64,000 nucleotides of DNA. Origin: JAENVU01 sp031362155. GTDB taxonomy: Bacteria; Actinomycetota; Acidimicrobiia; IMCC26256; JAENVU01. Of this stretch, positions 43,082-52,115 are shown piece by piece. The stretch covers positions 47,862-111,861 of the forward strand of contig JANLRZ010000056.1 in assembly GCA_031362155.1 (NCBI GenBank), in the 5' to 3' direction. The position numbers and the translations under genes were made by a program. Each line of letters begins with the position of its first letter. Position 1 is the first letter of the stretch. The notes under the pieces are model-generated. The model was not told the DNA's origin. It searched no databases and worked only from the letters and a program-made list of their open reading frames with translations.

Positions 43082-43909
43082 GTGCTGACGATCGAGCAGA
43101 TGCCGAAGTTGTCCGACCCGGTGCTGGTCGTGTCGTTCACCGGATGGGTCGACGGTGGGTTGGCCGGCGCCGGCGCCGCGGCGGTCTTGCGGGAGCAACT
43201 CGGCTCGGCGCGTACCTGCGCCCAGTTCGATCTCGCCGACTACGTCGACCTGCAACAAACGCGACCGACGGTCAGCCTCGTCGACGGAGAGACCCGTCGG
43301 GTGCACTGGCCCACCATCGAGATCGTGGCCGGTGTGGCCGGCCGGGATGTGCTGCTAGCGACCGGTCCCGAACCTTCGGTGCGGTGGCACGACGTCGCCC
43401 GCGAACTGGTGGACTTTGCGAAGACGGTCGGCGTGAAGGATGCGGTGTGCATGGGTGGGATGCCCTCGCCGGTGTCGCATCGGCGCCCGATCGTCGTCCA
43501 GGCCACCGCGTCGAGTCGCTCGCTCGCGCAGGAAGCCGGTGCGTTGCGCGCCGACTATCTCGGGCCGACCGGCATCCAGACGGTGCTGCAGGTCGCGTTG
43601 GGCGAGGCGGGCATTCCGGCGCTCGGCCTCTGGGCGCAGGTGCCTCACTACGTGTCGGGGACCCCGTCGCCACCGGCGATTCGTGCGCTGCTCGAACGCC
43701 TCACCGAACTCACCCGAGTGACGGTCGACGTTGGGGATCTCGACGAGCAGACCACCGCCTACGAAGAACAGGTGGAATCGGGTCTCGCCGAGCGGCCCGA
43801 TGTCGCCGCGATGGTGCGTCAACTCGAAGAGGCCGCCGAACCGGAGGAGTTGCCGTCGGGCGACGACCTCGCACGCGAGATCGAGCAGTTCCTGCGCGAC
43901 GAGGACTGA
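43082..43909 (+). CDS. PAC2-family protein
   Basis: 275 residues, GTG start. The fold is recognised from VLVVSFTGWVDGGLAG near residue 15, the middle KDAVCMGGMPSPVSHRRP and PHYVSGTPSPPAIRALLERL. PAC2 proteins are related to the human proteasome assembly chaperone 2; in actinomycetes they are widespread beside proteasome-bearing lineages but the partner is not established. The C-terminal 30 residues are acidic (LPSGDDLAREIEQFLRDED). It runs convergent with the OafA-like acyltransferase (stops 1 nt apart). Confidence 0.88.
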   Translation: MLTIEQMPKLSDPVLVVSFTGWVDGGLAGAGAAAVLREQLGSARTCAQFDLADYVDLQQTRPTVSLVDGETRRVHWPTIEIVAGVAGRDVLLATGPEPSVRWHDVARELVDFAKTVGVKDAVCMGGMPSPVSHRRPIVVQATASSRSLAQEAGALRADYLGPTGIQTVLQVALGEAGIPALGLWAQVPHYVSGTPSPPAIRALLERLTELTRVTVDVGDLDEQTTAYEEQVESGLAERPDVAAMVRQLEEAAEPEELPSGDDLAREIEQFLRDED

Positions 43910-43910
43910 C

Positions 43911-45959
43911 TCAGCGCGAGAAGTACGCGAGCGGGTCACGCATCGCGGTCTCGAACGCGGTCGTCAGTGTCAGGGAGCCGGGCACGCTGAGGTGACGGCC
44001 GTCGCGGTAGAGCCACAAGTTGCCCCGGTTCGTGGCGCACGTCTTCGGCGCACAGATCGCATCGATGAAGTCGACCGTCGAGGCCGAGGGTGCTTCCTGG
44101 GCGGCCTGCTCCTCGGCGGCCAGGGCGCGGCGTCGGAAATCCGCGACGTCGGCGCGGCTCTGGGTGACACCACACGACGCGGGGTCGAGTTGCACGCGAA
44201 TCGCGGCACATCCGATCGGATCCCAGGTGAGCCACTGCGGCACCGCGTGCACCACGAGGGTCGGGATACCGGCATGGTCCAGCTGGTTCAGCGTGCGTCC
44301 GAGCCCGCGCTGCCAGGCCGCGGCCTTCGCCGCCTCGGTGGTGGCCACCGCGCCCGACGGTTCGTGGAAGGTCGTCTGGTTGGCGAGGTAGGTCGGTGTC
44401 GACGCGGCGATGATCGCGAGCGATGGAGGATTCGCTTCCAGTTCGCGCCGGAGGCGAGCGTTCGACGCGGTACACGCGGCCGGGCGGGTCTGGGCGCCGT
44501 GGGGTTGGAGATCGACGAACGGACAGTTCGGTGAGGTGGCCACCGTGAAGTCGTACCCGAGGCGGTTCGCCGCTCGGGCGGCGGGTTCGGTGAAATGGCC
44601 GGCGTTGGAGTCGCCGAGGAGGACGATGTCACCCTTGGGGTTGGCCACCCGCCATGAACACTTCTTGGGGGATCGTTCGAGGCCGAGCCCGCGATCGCAG
44701 CCACGGAAGTGGTCCGCATGCAGGGTCTTGCTGGCGCGGAGCAGCGACTGGGTCGCGACCCCGCCGCTCGGTTTCGGGGCGCGCACGAGACCGATGCAGG
44801 CGACGATCGGCACGGCGATACAGACGGTGGCCAACGCGACGGCCCGCCGCCCGCGCCACTGCGGGTTCGAGTGAATCGGCCGTTCGAGCCAGAGATAGGA
44901 AGCGATCGCCGGCAGGATCGAGACGGCTGCGGCGATCACTTTCACGTGATCGGTGGTGGGCCACAGCGCGGCGGCGAACACGATGAACGGCCAGTGCCAG
45001 AGATACCAGCTGTAGGAAACGTCACCGATGGCGGTGATCGGCCGGACGCTCAGCACGGCACTGACGCCGCGGGCCGGCTCGTGGGTGTGGGCGCCCGCGA
45101 TGAGCAGGAGCGCAGTCCCCATCACCGGCAGTAGCGCCGCGGTGCCGGGGAAGGCGGTGGAACCGTCGAGGAGGAACGCGCCCGCCGCGACCAGCGCCGC
45201 GCCCGCGAGGCCCGCGGCAAGGGTGGCCGACCGGGGGACGCGTGCAAGGCGAGCCGCGAACAGGCCGAGGAGTGCACCGACGGCGAACTCCCACGCGCGA
45301 GTGGGGGCCATGTAGAACGCGAACCGGGAGTTGAGGCCGCTCGCGGTGGGTCCGGCGTTGGTGGCGACCACCGACAGCACGAAGGACATCGAGGCGACGA
45401 CACCAACCGTGAGCCCCATGACGAGGCGGCGGTCGCGCCCGGTCTTGCGGGCGACGATCAAGGCACCGACGAGGAGGGCGGGGAACACGAGGTAGAACTG
45501 CTCCTCGACCGAGAGCGACCACATGTGCAGCATCGGATTGCGGCTCGGGTCGACGTCGAAGTACCCGTTCGGTGAGCGGTACAAGTAGATGTTCGAGACG
45601 AACAGTGATGCGGCGATCCCGGTCCGGGCGGTGATGCCCCGCGTGAACTGGCTGATGGCGCCGACCGACGCGATCGCCACCACGACGGTCGTGAGCGCGA
45701 GCGCGGGGAGGATCCGGCGCACCCGGCGGGCGTAGAAGGCCGCGAAGGAGATGCCGTCGGTGCGGTCGGCCTCCCGCAGGAGCAAGGCCGTGATGACGTA
45801 GCCGGAGATGACGAAGAAGACGTCGACGCCCGTGAAGCCGCCATCGACCGGCAACCCGGCGTGGTACGCGACGACGAGGAGGACTGCGACGGCCCGGAGA
45901 CCCTGAATGTCGGCCCGACGGTGGCCGGACAGCCCCTGCGAACTCGAACCGTCCGTCAT
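43911..45959 (-). CDS. OafA/YrhL-type membrane acyltransferase with SGNH domain
   Basis: 682 residues from ATG 45959. Residues about 15-360 are an acyltransferase-3 domain: RADIQGLRAVAVLLVVAYHA (catalytic His), FFVISGYVIT, RRVRRILPALAL and MLHMWSLSVEEQFYL, with some ten helices. Residues about 440-682 are an SGNH hydrolase-like domain: VLLGDSNAGHF (nucleophile), and WLYRDGRHLSVPGSLTL (Asp/His). This two-domain type O-acetylates cell-surface polymers or glycans outside the cell. The GDS serine and the DxxH are both intact. Confidence 0.92.
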   Translation of the reverse strand: MTDGSSSQGLSGHRRADIQGLRAVAVLLVVAYHAGLPVDGGFTGVDVFFVISGYVITALLLREADRTDGISFAAFYARRVRRILPALALTTVVVAIASVGAISQFTRGITARTGIAASLFVSNIYLYRSPNGYFDVDPSRNPMLHMWSLSVEEQFYLVFPALLVGALIVARKTGRDRRLVMGLTVGVVASMSFVLSVVATNAGPTASGLNSRFAFYMAPTRAWEFAVGALLGLFAARLARVPRSATLAAGLAGAALVAAGAFLLDGSTAFPGTAALLPVMGTALLLIAGAHTHEPARGVSAVLSVRPITAIGDVSYSWYLWHWPFIVFAAALWPTTDHVKVIAAAVSILPAIASYLWLERPIHSNPQWRGRRAVALATVCIAVPIVACIGLVRAPKPSGGVATQSLLRASKTLHADHFRGCDRGLGLERSPKKCSWRVANPKGDIVLLGDSNAGHFTEPAARAANRLGYDFTVATSPNCPFVDLQPHGAQTRPAACTASNARLRRELEANPPSLAIIAASTPTYLANQTTFHEPSGAVATTEAAKAAAWQRGLGRTLNQLDHAGIPTLVVHAVPQWLTWDPIGCAAIRVQLDPASCGVTQSRADVADFRRRALAAEEQAAQEAPSASTVDFIDAICAPKTCATNRGNLWLYRDGRHLSVPGSLTLTTAFETAMRDPLAYFSR

Positions 45960-46021
45960 CGGCAGGGACTTTAGAGGAGGCTGCGTCGTCGGGTTCCGGC
46001 TCGGCCGCCGGGCTCCCGACC

Positions 46022-46071
46022 TCGTGACGCAGCCGGGGCCTGAGCGGCCCGGCCCGCAGGGCCAAGAGCGG
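46022..46071 (-). repeat. Intergenic repeat family A, copy 3
   Basis: Inverted copy. On the minus strand the core CCGCTCTTGGCCCTGCGGGC, followed by CGGGCCGCTCAGGCCCCGG, matches copy 2 at 38/39 and the flank CTGCGTCACG matches copy 1. It is in the divergent spacer between the acyltransferase and the mhuD operon. Confidence 0.8.
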
Positions 46072-46133
46072 GAGAGGAGGAGGGGTATGGGCACCCGGTA
46101 GCCTCGCCGATTCGACCTGATGGGGGGACCACG

Positions 46134-46448
46134 GTGAGCGTCGTCAAGATCAATGCAATCACAGTGCCGGCCGAACGCGCCGACGAGTTGGTGGCCCGAT
46201 TCGCCGCCCGCGCCGGTGAGGTGAGCAGCATGGCCGGGTTCGAGATGTTCGAACTGCTCCGCCCGAGCGACGACAAGGACACGTTCCTCGTGTACACGCG
46301 CTGGCGGTCGGAGGAAGACTTTCAAGCCTGGATGAACAGCGCGTCGTTCCAACACGGACACAAGCAGCACTCGGGTCAAGGCCCCGTGAGCACCGGCGCT
46401 GAGCTCTGGCAGTTCGACGTGGTGCAGCACGAGGACGCGCCGGCGTGA
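46134..46448 (+). CDS. mhuD: Haem-degrading monooxygenase, MhuD-like
   Basis: 104 residues, GTG start. It begins VVKINAITVPAE and aligns almost end to end with the Mycobacterium tuberculosis MhuD as I recall it: Asn7, Trp66 (EDFQAWMN) and a His-rich loop QHGHKQH (His74 or 76) in place of the haem-ligand His75, with one residue deleted. ABM-fold dimers of this kind open haem to release iron without the usual CO. It is first in a tightly packed operon with an acyl-CoA synthetase. The haem role is a strong inference, not proven. Confidence 0.82.
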   Translation: MSVVKINAITVPAERADELVARFAARAGEVSSMAGFEMFELLRPSDDKDTFLVYTRWRSEEDFQAWMNSASFQHGHKQHSGQGPVSTGAELWQFDVVQHEDAPA

Positions 46449-48160
46449 GCGCAGTCGAGGCGCTCGTCGGCCCCGGCGGCCAGTACGAGATCGTGGTCGA
46501 GAACGTGCTCGGTGCCGATCTCCAGGTGTACAAGAACCGGTTCGCGTCGATGCGGGACGTCATGGCGTTCGGCGACGCCCGGGCCGATGTCGATTGGCTG
46601 GTCCAGGGTGATCGACGCGTCACCTTCGGCGAACACAACGCGTTGGCGCGCCGGGCCGCGGTCGCGCTCCGAGACCTCGGCGTCGAGCGGGGCGATCGGG
46701 TCGCGATCGTGACCGCCAACACGATCGAGTGGGTCGTGATGTTCTGGGCGTGCGCCAGCATGGGTGCGGCCGCGGTCCCGTTGAACGCGTGGTGGAAGGC
46801 CGAGGAACTCGACTTCGCGTTGCGCGACTCGGGCGCCAAGGTGTTGTTCTGCGACCCGAAGCGCTGGGCGATCGTGCGCGACATCGTCGACACGATCCCC
46901 ACCCTCGAACACGTCTACGTGATCGACCTCGACGAACCCGACGGCAAGGCCCAGCCCGGTGTGGATCTGCTCGCACCCGCCGATCCGGGATCGTTGCTCG
47001 ATGTGCCGGTGGAGGAGGACGACATCCTCGCCATCCTCTACACTTCCGGGACGACGGGCAAGCCCAAGGGTGCGACCATCACCCACCGCCAGGCCCTCGC
47101 CAATCTGATGAACCTGGCCCTCGGCAGCCAGGCCAACGCGGCGATGGGGAAAGGTGAGCAGCGCACCGAGCACCAAGCGGCCGCGCTGCTGATCGTTCCG
47201 CTGTTCCACGTCACGGGGACGTGCTCCACCATGATCGTGGCCTACGCCGGCGGGTCGAAGCTCGTCCTGATGCCACCGGGGCGGTTCGACGCCGATCACG
47301 CGATGGCGACCATCGAACGCGAGAAGGTCAGCTCGATCGGGGGAGTGCCCACCGTGATGTGGCGCATCGTGGAGGCCGACAACTTTGCCGACTTCGACCT
47401 GTCGAGCGTGACGCGGATCGGCTACGGCGGCGCACCGGCGGCACCGGAACTGGTCGAGCGGATCAAGGTCGCGTTCCCGCAGGTGCGCGATTCGTTGTCG
47501 ACGGCGTACGGCCTCACCGAGAGCGCGTCGGTGGCGACCGCGATCTCGGGGGACGACTACTTCGCCCGGCCCGACTCGGTCGGTCGACCGGTGCCGACGG
47601 TCGAGGCGATGGTCATCGACGACGAGGGTGCGCCCCTACCGGCGAACACGACCGGCGAACTCGCGTTGCGCGGTCCCACGATCATGATGCGCGGCTACTG
47701 GAACCGGCCGGACGCGACGGACGCGGTGTTCCTCCCCGGCGGGTGGTTCCGGACCGGCGACATCGCGCGGATCGACGACGATGGGTTCGTGTATCTCGTC
47801 GACCGAGCCAAGGACATGATCATTCGTGCGGGCGAGAACGTCTACTGCGTGGAGGTCGAGCACATCCTCCACGAGCACCCGGACGTGCTCGATGCTGCGC
47901 TCGTCGGTGTCCCGCATCGCACCCTCGGCGAGGAGGTCAAGGCCGTCGTGCAACTGCGGAAGGGATCGACCGCCACGGTGGAAGAAATTCGCGCGCATTG
48001 TGCCGAGCACCTGGCCTCGTTCAAGGTGCCCGAGTACGTGGAGTTCCGCGACGAACCTCTCCCGCGCAACCCCGCGGGCAAGATCCTCAAGCAACTGCTT
48101 CGGGGCGACGCCGCCGCGTCGGCGTTCTCCGAGTCGGCCGCTGACGACGCGGTGCTCTGA
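46445..48160 (+). CDS. Acyl-CoA synthetase / class I adenylate-forming enzyme
   Basis: 571 residues from a GTG overlapping the mhuD stop. The AMP-binding signature is LYTSGTTGKPKGATITH near residue 200. The motif YGLTESASVATA, then GGWFRTGDIARID and DRAKDMIIRAGENVYCVEVE follow, ending in NPAGKILKQLLR with the catalytic Lys. Typical of fatty-acid or aromatic-acid:CoA ligases. The acid substrate cannot be read from these motifs. It is coupled to a haem oxygenase gene and followed, 9 nt later, by a small membrane protein. Confidence 0.9.
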   Translation: MSAVEALVGPGGQYEIVVENVLGADLQVYKNRFASMRDVMAFGDARADVDWLVQGDRRVTFGEHNALARRAAVALRDLGVERGDRVAIVTANTIEWVVMFWACASMGAAAVPLNAWWKAEELDFALRDSGAKVLFCDPKRWAIVRDIVDTIPTLEHVYVIDLDEPDGKAQPGVDLLAPADPGSLLDVPVEEDDILAILYTSGTTGKPKGATITHRQALANLMNLALGSQANAAMGKGEQRTEHQAAALLIVPLFHVTGTCSTMIVAYAGGSKLVLMPPGRFDADHAMATIEREKVSSIGGVPTVMWRIVEADNFADFDLSSVTRIGYGGAPAAPELVERIKVAFPQVRDSLSTAYGLTESASVATAISGDDYFARPDSVGRPVPTVEAMVIDDEGAPLPANTTGELALRGPTIMMRGYWNRPDATDAVFLPGGWFRTGDIARIDDDGFVYLVDRAKDMIIRAGENVYCVEVEHILHEHPDVLDAALVGVPHRTLGEEVKAVVQLRKGSTATVEEIRAHCAEHLASFKVPEYVEFRDEPLPRNPAGKILKQLLRGDAAASAFSESAADDAVL

Positions 48161-48169
48161 GGCCACTCA

Positions 48170-48547
48170 GTGGAGACGGTCTTCCACATCCACAAGGTCT
48201 GGGGCTACGTCTCGATCGGGGCGAACGCGATCGCCGGGCTGTATTGCCTCGCGGCATGGAAGTGGACCTCGCTACGGGGACGCCCGGTCTGGATCATCAC
48301 CGCCATCGCCCAGATCGCGATCCTCATTCAGGTCGTATTGGGGGTGGCGATGGTGGCGGGTGACAAGGGATACGCGAAGTCCGTCCCGCGATTTCACATG
48401 TTCTACGGCTTCGTGATCTTCATCACCATCGGTCTGTTGTACGCGTATCGTCAGCAGATGCGCGGCCGGCTCGAGTTGCTGTATGGGTTGGGCGGACTCT
48501 TCGTGATGGGCTTGGGTATTCGGGCGGTCCTCCAGGTCGTCACGTGA
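48170..48547 (+). CDS. Small four-helix membrane protein
   Basis: 125 residues, GTG start. Four helices at about 10-30, 41-64, 75-93 and 100-122, with charged loops WKWTSLRGR and DKGYAKSVPRFH. Histidines in HIHKVWGY and FHMFYGF face the membrane ends. I do not recognise a named family; comparable short four-helix proteins are common in actinomycetes. The stop overlaps the GTG of ddl by 4 nt. Confidence 0.75.
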   Translation: METVFHIHKVWGYVSIGANAIAGLYCLAAWKWTSLRGRPVWIITAIAQIAILIQVVLGVAMVAGDKGYAKSVPRFHMFYGFVIFITIGLLYAYRQQMRGRLELLYGLGGLFVMGLGIRAVLQVVT

Positions 48548-49626
48548 GCCGCACGCGCGTGATGCTGATCTTCGGAGGTCGCTCGGCGGAACACGACGTC
48601 TCGCGGGCGACCGCGGTGGCTGTGGCGAGGGCGCTCGATCCGGAGCGCTACGAGGTGATCCCGGTCGCGATTACGACCGACGGTCAGTGGCACGCGGCCG
48701 AAGCCGCCGCCGCGCTGCTCGCCGCTGGTCCTGAGGCGTTGCCGGCGGCGTTTCCCGTCGACGGTCCGGAACTGGAGTCGCTCGGCGCGGTGGTCGCGAC
48801 CTCCGGTCGGCGCGGGCTCGACGTCGATGTCGTGGTGCCCTTGTTGCACGGTCCGTTCGGCGAAGACGGCACCGTGCAGGGCCTGCTCGAGTTGGCCGAC
48901 CTGCCCTACGTCGGTTCCGGCGTTCTCGGCTCCGCGGTCGGCATGCACAAGGGTGCGATGAAGCAGATGTTCACCGCCGCGGGGATTCCCCAGGGGGCCT
49001 ACCTGGAGTTCCGCGACGGGCAGGATCGTGCCGAGTTCGTCGCCCGGGCGATCGCCGACTTGGGACTGCCGTGCTTCGTGAAGCCGGCGAACATGGGGTC
49101 ATCGGTCGGGGTCAGCAAGGCCGAGACGGCGGTCGAACTCGAGGCCGCAATCGATCTCGCGCTCGGCTACGACGAGGACATCCTGGTCGAGGAGATGATC
49201 ACCGGCCGCGAGATCGAGGTTGCGGTCTTGGGGTCACTCCGCCCGGAGGCGTCACTCCCCGGCGAGGTCGTGCCCGGCGCGGAGTTCTACTCGTACGCCG
49301 ACAAGTACGAAGACGGGAGTGCCCAGCTGCTCGTTCCGGCGCCGCTCGGAGCCGACGCGACCGCGGAAGTTCGGGCGCTCGCGCTGCGCGCGTTCGCCGC
49401 GTGTCGCTGTGACGGGATGGCCCGCGTCGATTGCTTCTATGACGAGGGTGGTCGCGGCTTCTTGCTCAACGAAGTGAACACGATCCCGGGCTTCACTCCG
49501 ATCTCCATGTACCCGAAGCTGTGGGAGGCCAGCGGCCTGCCGTATCCGGCGCTGCTCGACCGGCTGATCGAACTGGCGATCGAACGTCACGACCGGCGCG
49601 CGGCGCGGGCCGGCCGGCAACGCTGA
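48544..49626 (+). CDS. ddl: D-alanine--D-alanine ligase
   Basis: 360 residues. The N-terminus VMLIFGGRSAEHDVSRATAV and PLLHGPFGEDGTVQGLLELA are diagnostic. The ATP-grasp body has CFVKPANMGSSVGVSK, ILVEEMITGREIEVAVLG, and the C-terminal FLLNEVNTIPGFTPISMYPK with metal-binding residues. It joins two D-alanines for peptidoglycan precursor synthesis. The overlap with a small membrane gene places it in the mhuD/CoA-ligase operon, a combination with no obvious common function. Confidence 0.95.
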   Translation: MSRTRVMLIFGGRSAEHDVSRATAVAVARALDPERYEVIPVAITTDGQWHAAEAAAALLAAGPEALPAAFPVDGPELESLGAVVATSGRRGLDVDVVVPLLHGPFGEDGTVQGLLELADLPYVGSGVLGSAVGMHKGAMKQMFTAAGIPQGAYLEFRDGQDRAEFVARAIADLGLPCFVKPANMGSSVGVSKAETAVELEAAIDLALGYDEDILVEEMITGREIEVAVLGSLRPEASLPGEVVPGAEFYSYADKYEDGSAQLLVPAPLGADATAEVRALALRAFAACRCDGMARVDCFYDEGGRGFLLNEVNTIPGFTPISMYPKLWEASGLPYPALLDRLIELAIERHDRRAARAGRQR

Positions 49627-52011
49627 TCAGTGCTCGACGATCCCCGTCGCGCGGATGTCGCGTGACGATCGGCCAATTCTGATCTCGAACGGCCCGGGCA
49701 TGAGTTGCCATCCGTCGGCCCATTCGCTGAAGCACCGGTCGTCGAGTTCGAACTCGACGGTCACCGTCGTCCCGGGCTCGATCGTGACTTTGACGAATCG
49801 GCGCAGCTCCTGGTCGGGCCGGGTGGCCGGCGCGCGATTGGCGTGGACGTAGAGCTGGACGACCTCGGACCCGACTCGGGTGCCGGTGTTGGTGACGTCC
49901 ACACAGACCGTGCGCCCGTCGACGGCGGTGGGCCCGTACTCGAAGGTCGCGTACGACAGGCCGTGTCCGAAGCAGAATCGCGGCTCGATGCCCGACCGGT
50001 CGTAGCCCCGGTATCCCATGAGCAGGCCGTCGTCGTAGCGGACGTGACCGTCGGTGCCGGGGTAGGTCGGGTGGGATGGCGCGTCCTCGATCCGCACGGG
50101 GAAGGTGGTGGGGAGACGACCGCCCGGATCGCGGGCGCCGAGCAGTACGTCGGCCAGCGCGTTGCCCCATTCCTCGCCGGGGAGCCAACACTGCATCAGC
50201 GCGGCGGGCTCGTCGGCCCAGTCCATCGCCACCGGAGACCCGGCATTCACACAGACGATGGTCCGCGGGTTGGCGGCCACCACCGCGCGGACCATGGCGT
50301 CCTGGTCGCCCGGGAGATTCATGTCGGGCCGGTCCTTGCCTTCGGTGTCCAGGGTCGGGCCGGTACCGACCACCACGATGGCCACATCGGCGGCGGCCGC
50401 GGCGGCGACGGCGTCGGCCAGGGCGGTGGCTGGGGTCGGCGCGGCCGCGCCGAGTTCGAAGCCGCTCACCATGGCGGGGGAGCCGCCCGAGAACTCGATC
50501 TCGATCGGGTACGCCTGGTCGGCCGTCAACGGACGGGTCGCCCGGAGCTCCCTGCTTCCGAATCCGAAGAACGCCACGCCGGGCTCGCGATCGGTCCACG
50601 CATCGATCAGCGTCTCGCCGTCGAGGGTGACCCGACACGCTGCGGTACTACTCAACCCGAAGGTCCAGTCGCCGGACTCTCGCACGCGCACGGTGCCGGT
50701 GAGGCGGGCCGAGAACTCACGAGGGTTGACGGCCTCGTGGAACTCGCCCAGCCACATCGCCCGACCCGTGCGCAGGGTGGTCTCGTGCGCGGGTGACCCG
50801 GTCAGGTTCGCTCCTGGGTAGACCGCCATCGCCAAGCGACCGTCGAGGACCGACTCGTCCATCACCGGGATCGTGTCGGTGGCCGAGGGCCCGCGGGTGA
50901 AGGTCAACGCCGTGTCGGCGCCGAGCGCGGTGGTGAGACCCGCGCGTGGAGTGACCGGCGGATGCGGGTCGAGCGCCGCGCTCCCGCCGCCCATGATCCA
51001 CGCCGTGTCGGCGGCGGTGCCGATCAATGCCACGGAACCGAGGGTGCTCGCGTCCAGCGGCAAGACACCGTCGTTCCGCAGGAGGACAAAGCTGGCGGCG
51101 GCGGCGTCGCGAATCAGCGCCCGGTGGCGAGGGTCGTCGTGGGAACTCGGCTCATGGTTACCTTCGCCCGCGCTCGCGCCCGTACGGTCGGCCAGCGTGC
51201 GGAGGCGTTCGATCTTGTCGGCAACGACCGACTCGGACACCGATCCGTTCGTGACCGCGTCGACCAGCGCCTTCCCGAACCATTGCGGGGGACCGGGCAT
51301 CTCGAGGTCGAGACCGGCGTTGGCCGCGGGTGCGGTGCTGTGGGTGCCGAACCAATCGGAGATGACGAACCCGTCGAAGCCCCACTCATCTCGGAGGACG
51401 GTCGTGAGCAGCCACTCGTGTTCGCTGCAGTAGGTACCGTTCACTCGGTTGTAGGCGCTCATGATTCCCCAAACGCCGGCCTCGGTGACCGCGGCCTCGA
51501 AGGGCACGAGGTAGAGCTCGCGCAGCACGGCCTCGTCGACGTCGGAACTGATCGTCATGCGCTCGAACTTGGAGTCGTTGGCGACGAAGTGTTTGACGGT
51601 GGTGCCCACGCCGACCGATTGCACGCCCCGCACGAAGCCGACGGCGAGCCGCGCCGTGAGGTACGGGTCTTCGGAGTAGCACTCGAAGTTGCGGCCGGCG
51701 AGCGGGTGGCGGTGCAGGTTGACCGTCGGCGCGAGGAGTACGTGCGCGCCTTTCGTGCGGGACTCCTCGCCGATCGCGACCCCCACCGCTTCGACCAGGT
51801 CCGGATCCCACGTGGCGCCGAGCGCGGTCCCACACGGAAAGCACGCACTCGGGATGCCGGTGAAGCTCGGACCTCGCGCCCCGTTGGGCCCATCGGTCAC
51901 CCGCAGCGGTGCGAGCCCGTGCTCGGGGATCCCCGGGCTGTTCCACAGGTCGATGCCGGCGACGGCCGCGGCCATCTGCTCGATGCTCGGGCGTGACGAT
52001 CCGTCAGTCAT
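49627..52011 (-). CDS. Glycoside hydrolase family 3 beta-glucosidase with PA14 insert
   Basis: 794 residues from ATG 52011 (a GTG at 52017 is possible). The TIM-barrel part has LRVTDGPNGARG, VNLHRHPLAGRNFECYSEDP, KHFVANDSKFERM and the nucleophile Asp in GFVISDWFGTH (about 230). The acid/base lies in the following alpha/beta half. A PA14-type insert (about 390-520, SARLTGTVRVRESGDWTFGL) precedes the FN3-like C-terminus. There is no signal peptide, so it should be cytoplasmic. It releases terminal beta-linked glucose or related sugars from oligosaccharides taken up by the cell. Confidence 0.92.
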   Translation of the reverse strand: MTDGSSRPSIEQMAAAVAGIDLWNSPGIPEHGLAPLRVTDGPNGARGPSFTGIPSACFPCGTALGATWDPDLVEAVGVAIGEESRTKGAHVLLAPTVNLHRHPLAGRNFECYSEDPYLTARLAVGFVRGVQSVGVGTTVKHFVANDSKFERMTISSDVDEAVLRELYLVPFEAAVTEAGVWGIMSAYNRVNGTYCSEHEWLLTTVLRDEWGFDGFVISDWFGTHSTAPAANAGLDLEMPGPPQWFGKALVDAVTNGSVSESVVADKIERLRTLADRTGASAGEGNHEPSSHDDPRHRALIRDAAAASFVLLRNDGVLPLDASTLGSVALIGTAADTAWIMGGGSAALDPHPPVTPRAGLTTALGADTALTFTRGPSATDTIPVMDESVLDGRLAMAVYPGANLTGSPAHETTLRTGRAMWLGEFHEAVNPREFSARLTGTVRVRESGDWTFGLSSTAACRVTLDGETLIDAWTDREPGVAFFGFGSRELRATRPLTADQAYPIEIEFSGGSPAMVSGFELGAAAPTPATALADAVAAAAAADVAIVVVGTGPTLDTEGKDRPDMNLPGDQDAMVRAVVAANPRTIVCVNAGSPVAMDWADEPAALMQCWLPGEEWGNALADVLLGARDPGGRLPTTFPVRIEDAPSHPTYPGTDGHVRYDDGLLMGYRGYDRSGIEPRFCFGHGLSYATFEYGPTAVDGRTVCVDVTNTGTRVGSEVVQLYVHANRAPATRPDQELRRFVKVTIEPGTTVTVEFELDDRCFSEWADGWQLMPGPFEIRIGRSSRDIRATGIVEH

Positions 52012-52020
52012 CGCCACTGT

Positions 52021-52112
52021 CTACCCGAGGCGGAGCTTGCGGAGCCGAGCAGCTCGGGAGCGAGCGGCGCGTACCTGCACAGACGGAGTGCGAGCGGACG
52101 AGCCGATATGTC
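52021..52112 (-). repeat. Intergenic repeat family B, copy 3 (inverted)
   Basis: Inverted copy of the element at 2273-2370 and 22770-22866. The end near the GH3 gene matches copy 2 at 32 of 34 positions; the end near PEPCK (GACATATCGGCTCGT) matches copy 1. It fills the spacer between the GH3 start and the PEPCK stop. Confidence 0.65.
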
Positions 52113-52115
52113 GGG

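Noticed and set aside
43911..46430. A start for the OafA-like gene 157 codons further upstream
   Set aside because: The extra N-terminus translates a family A repeat and the antisense of the mhuD gene; ATG 45959 gives the normal domain start.
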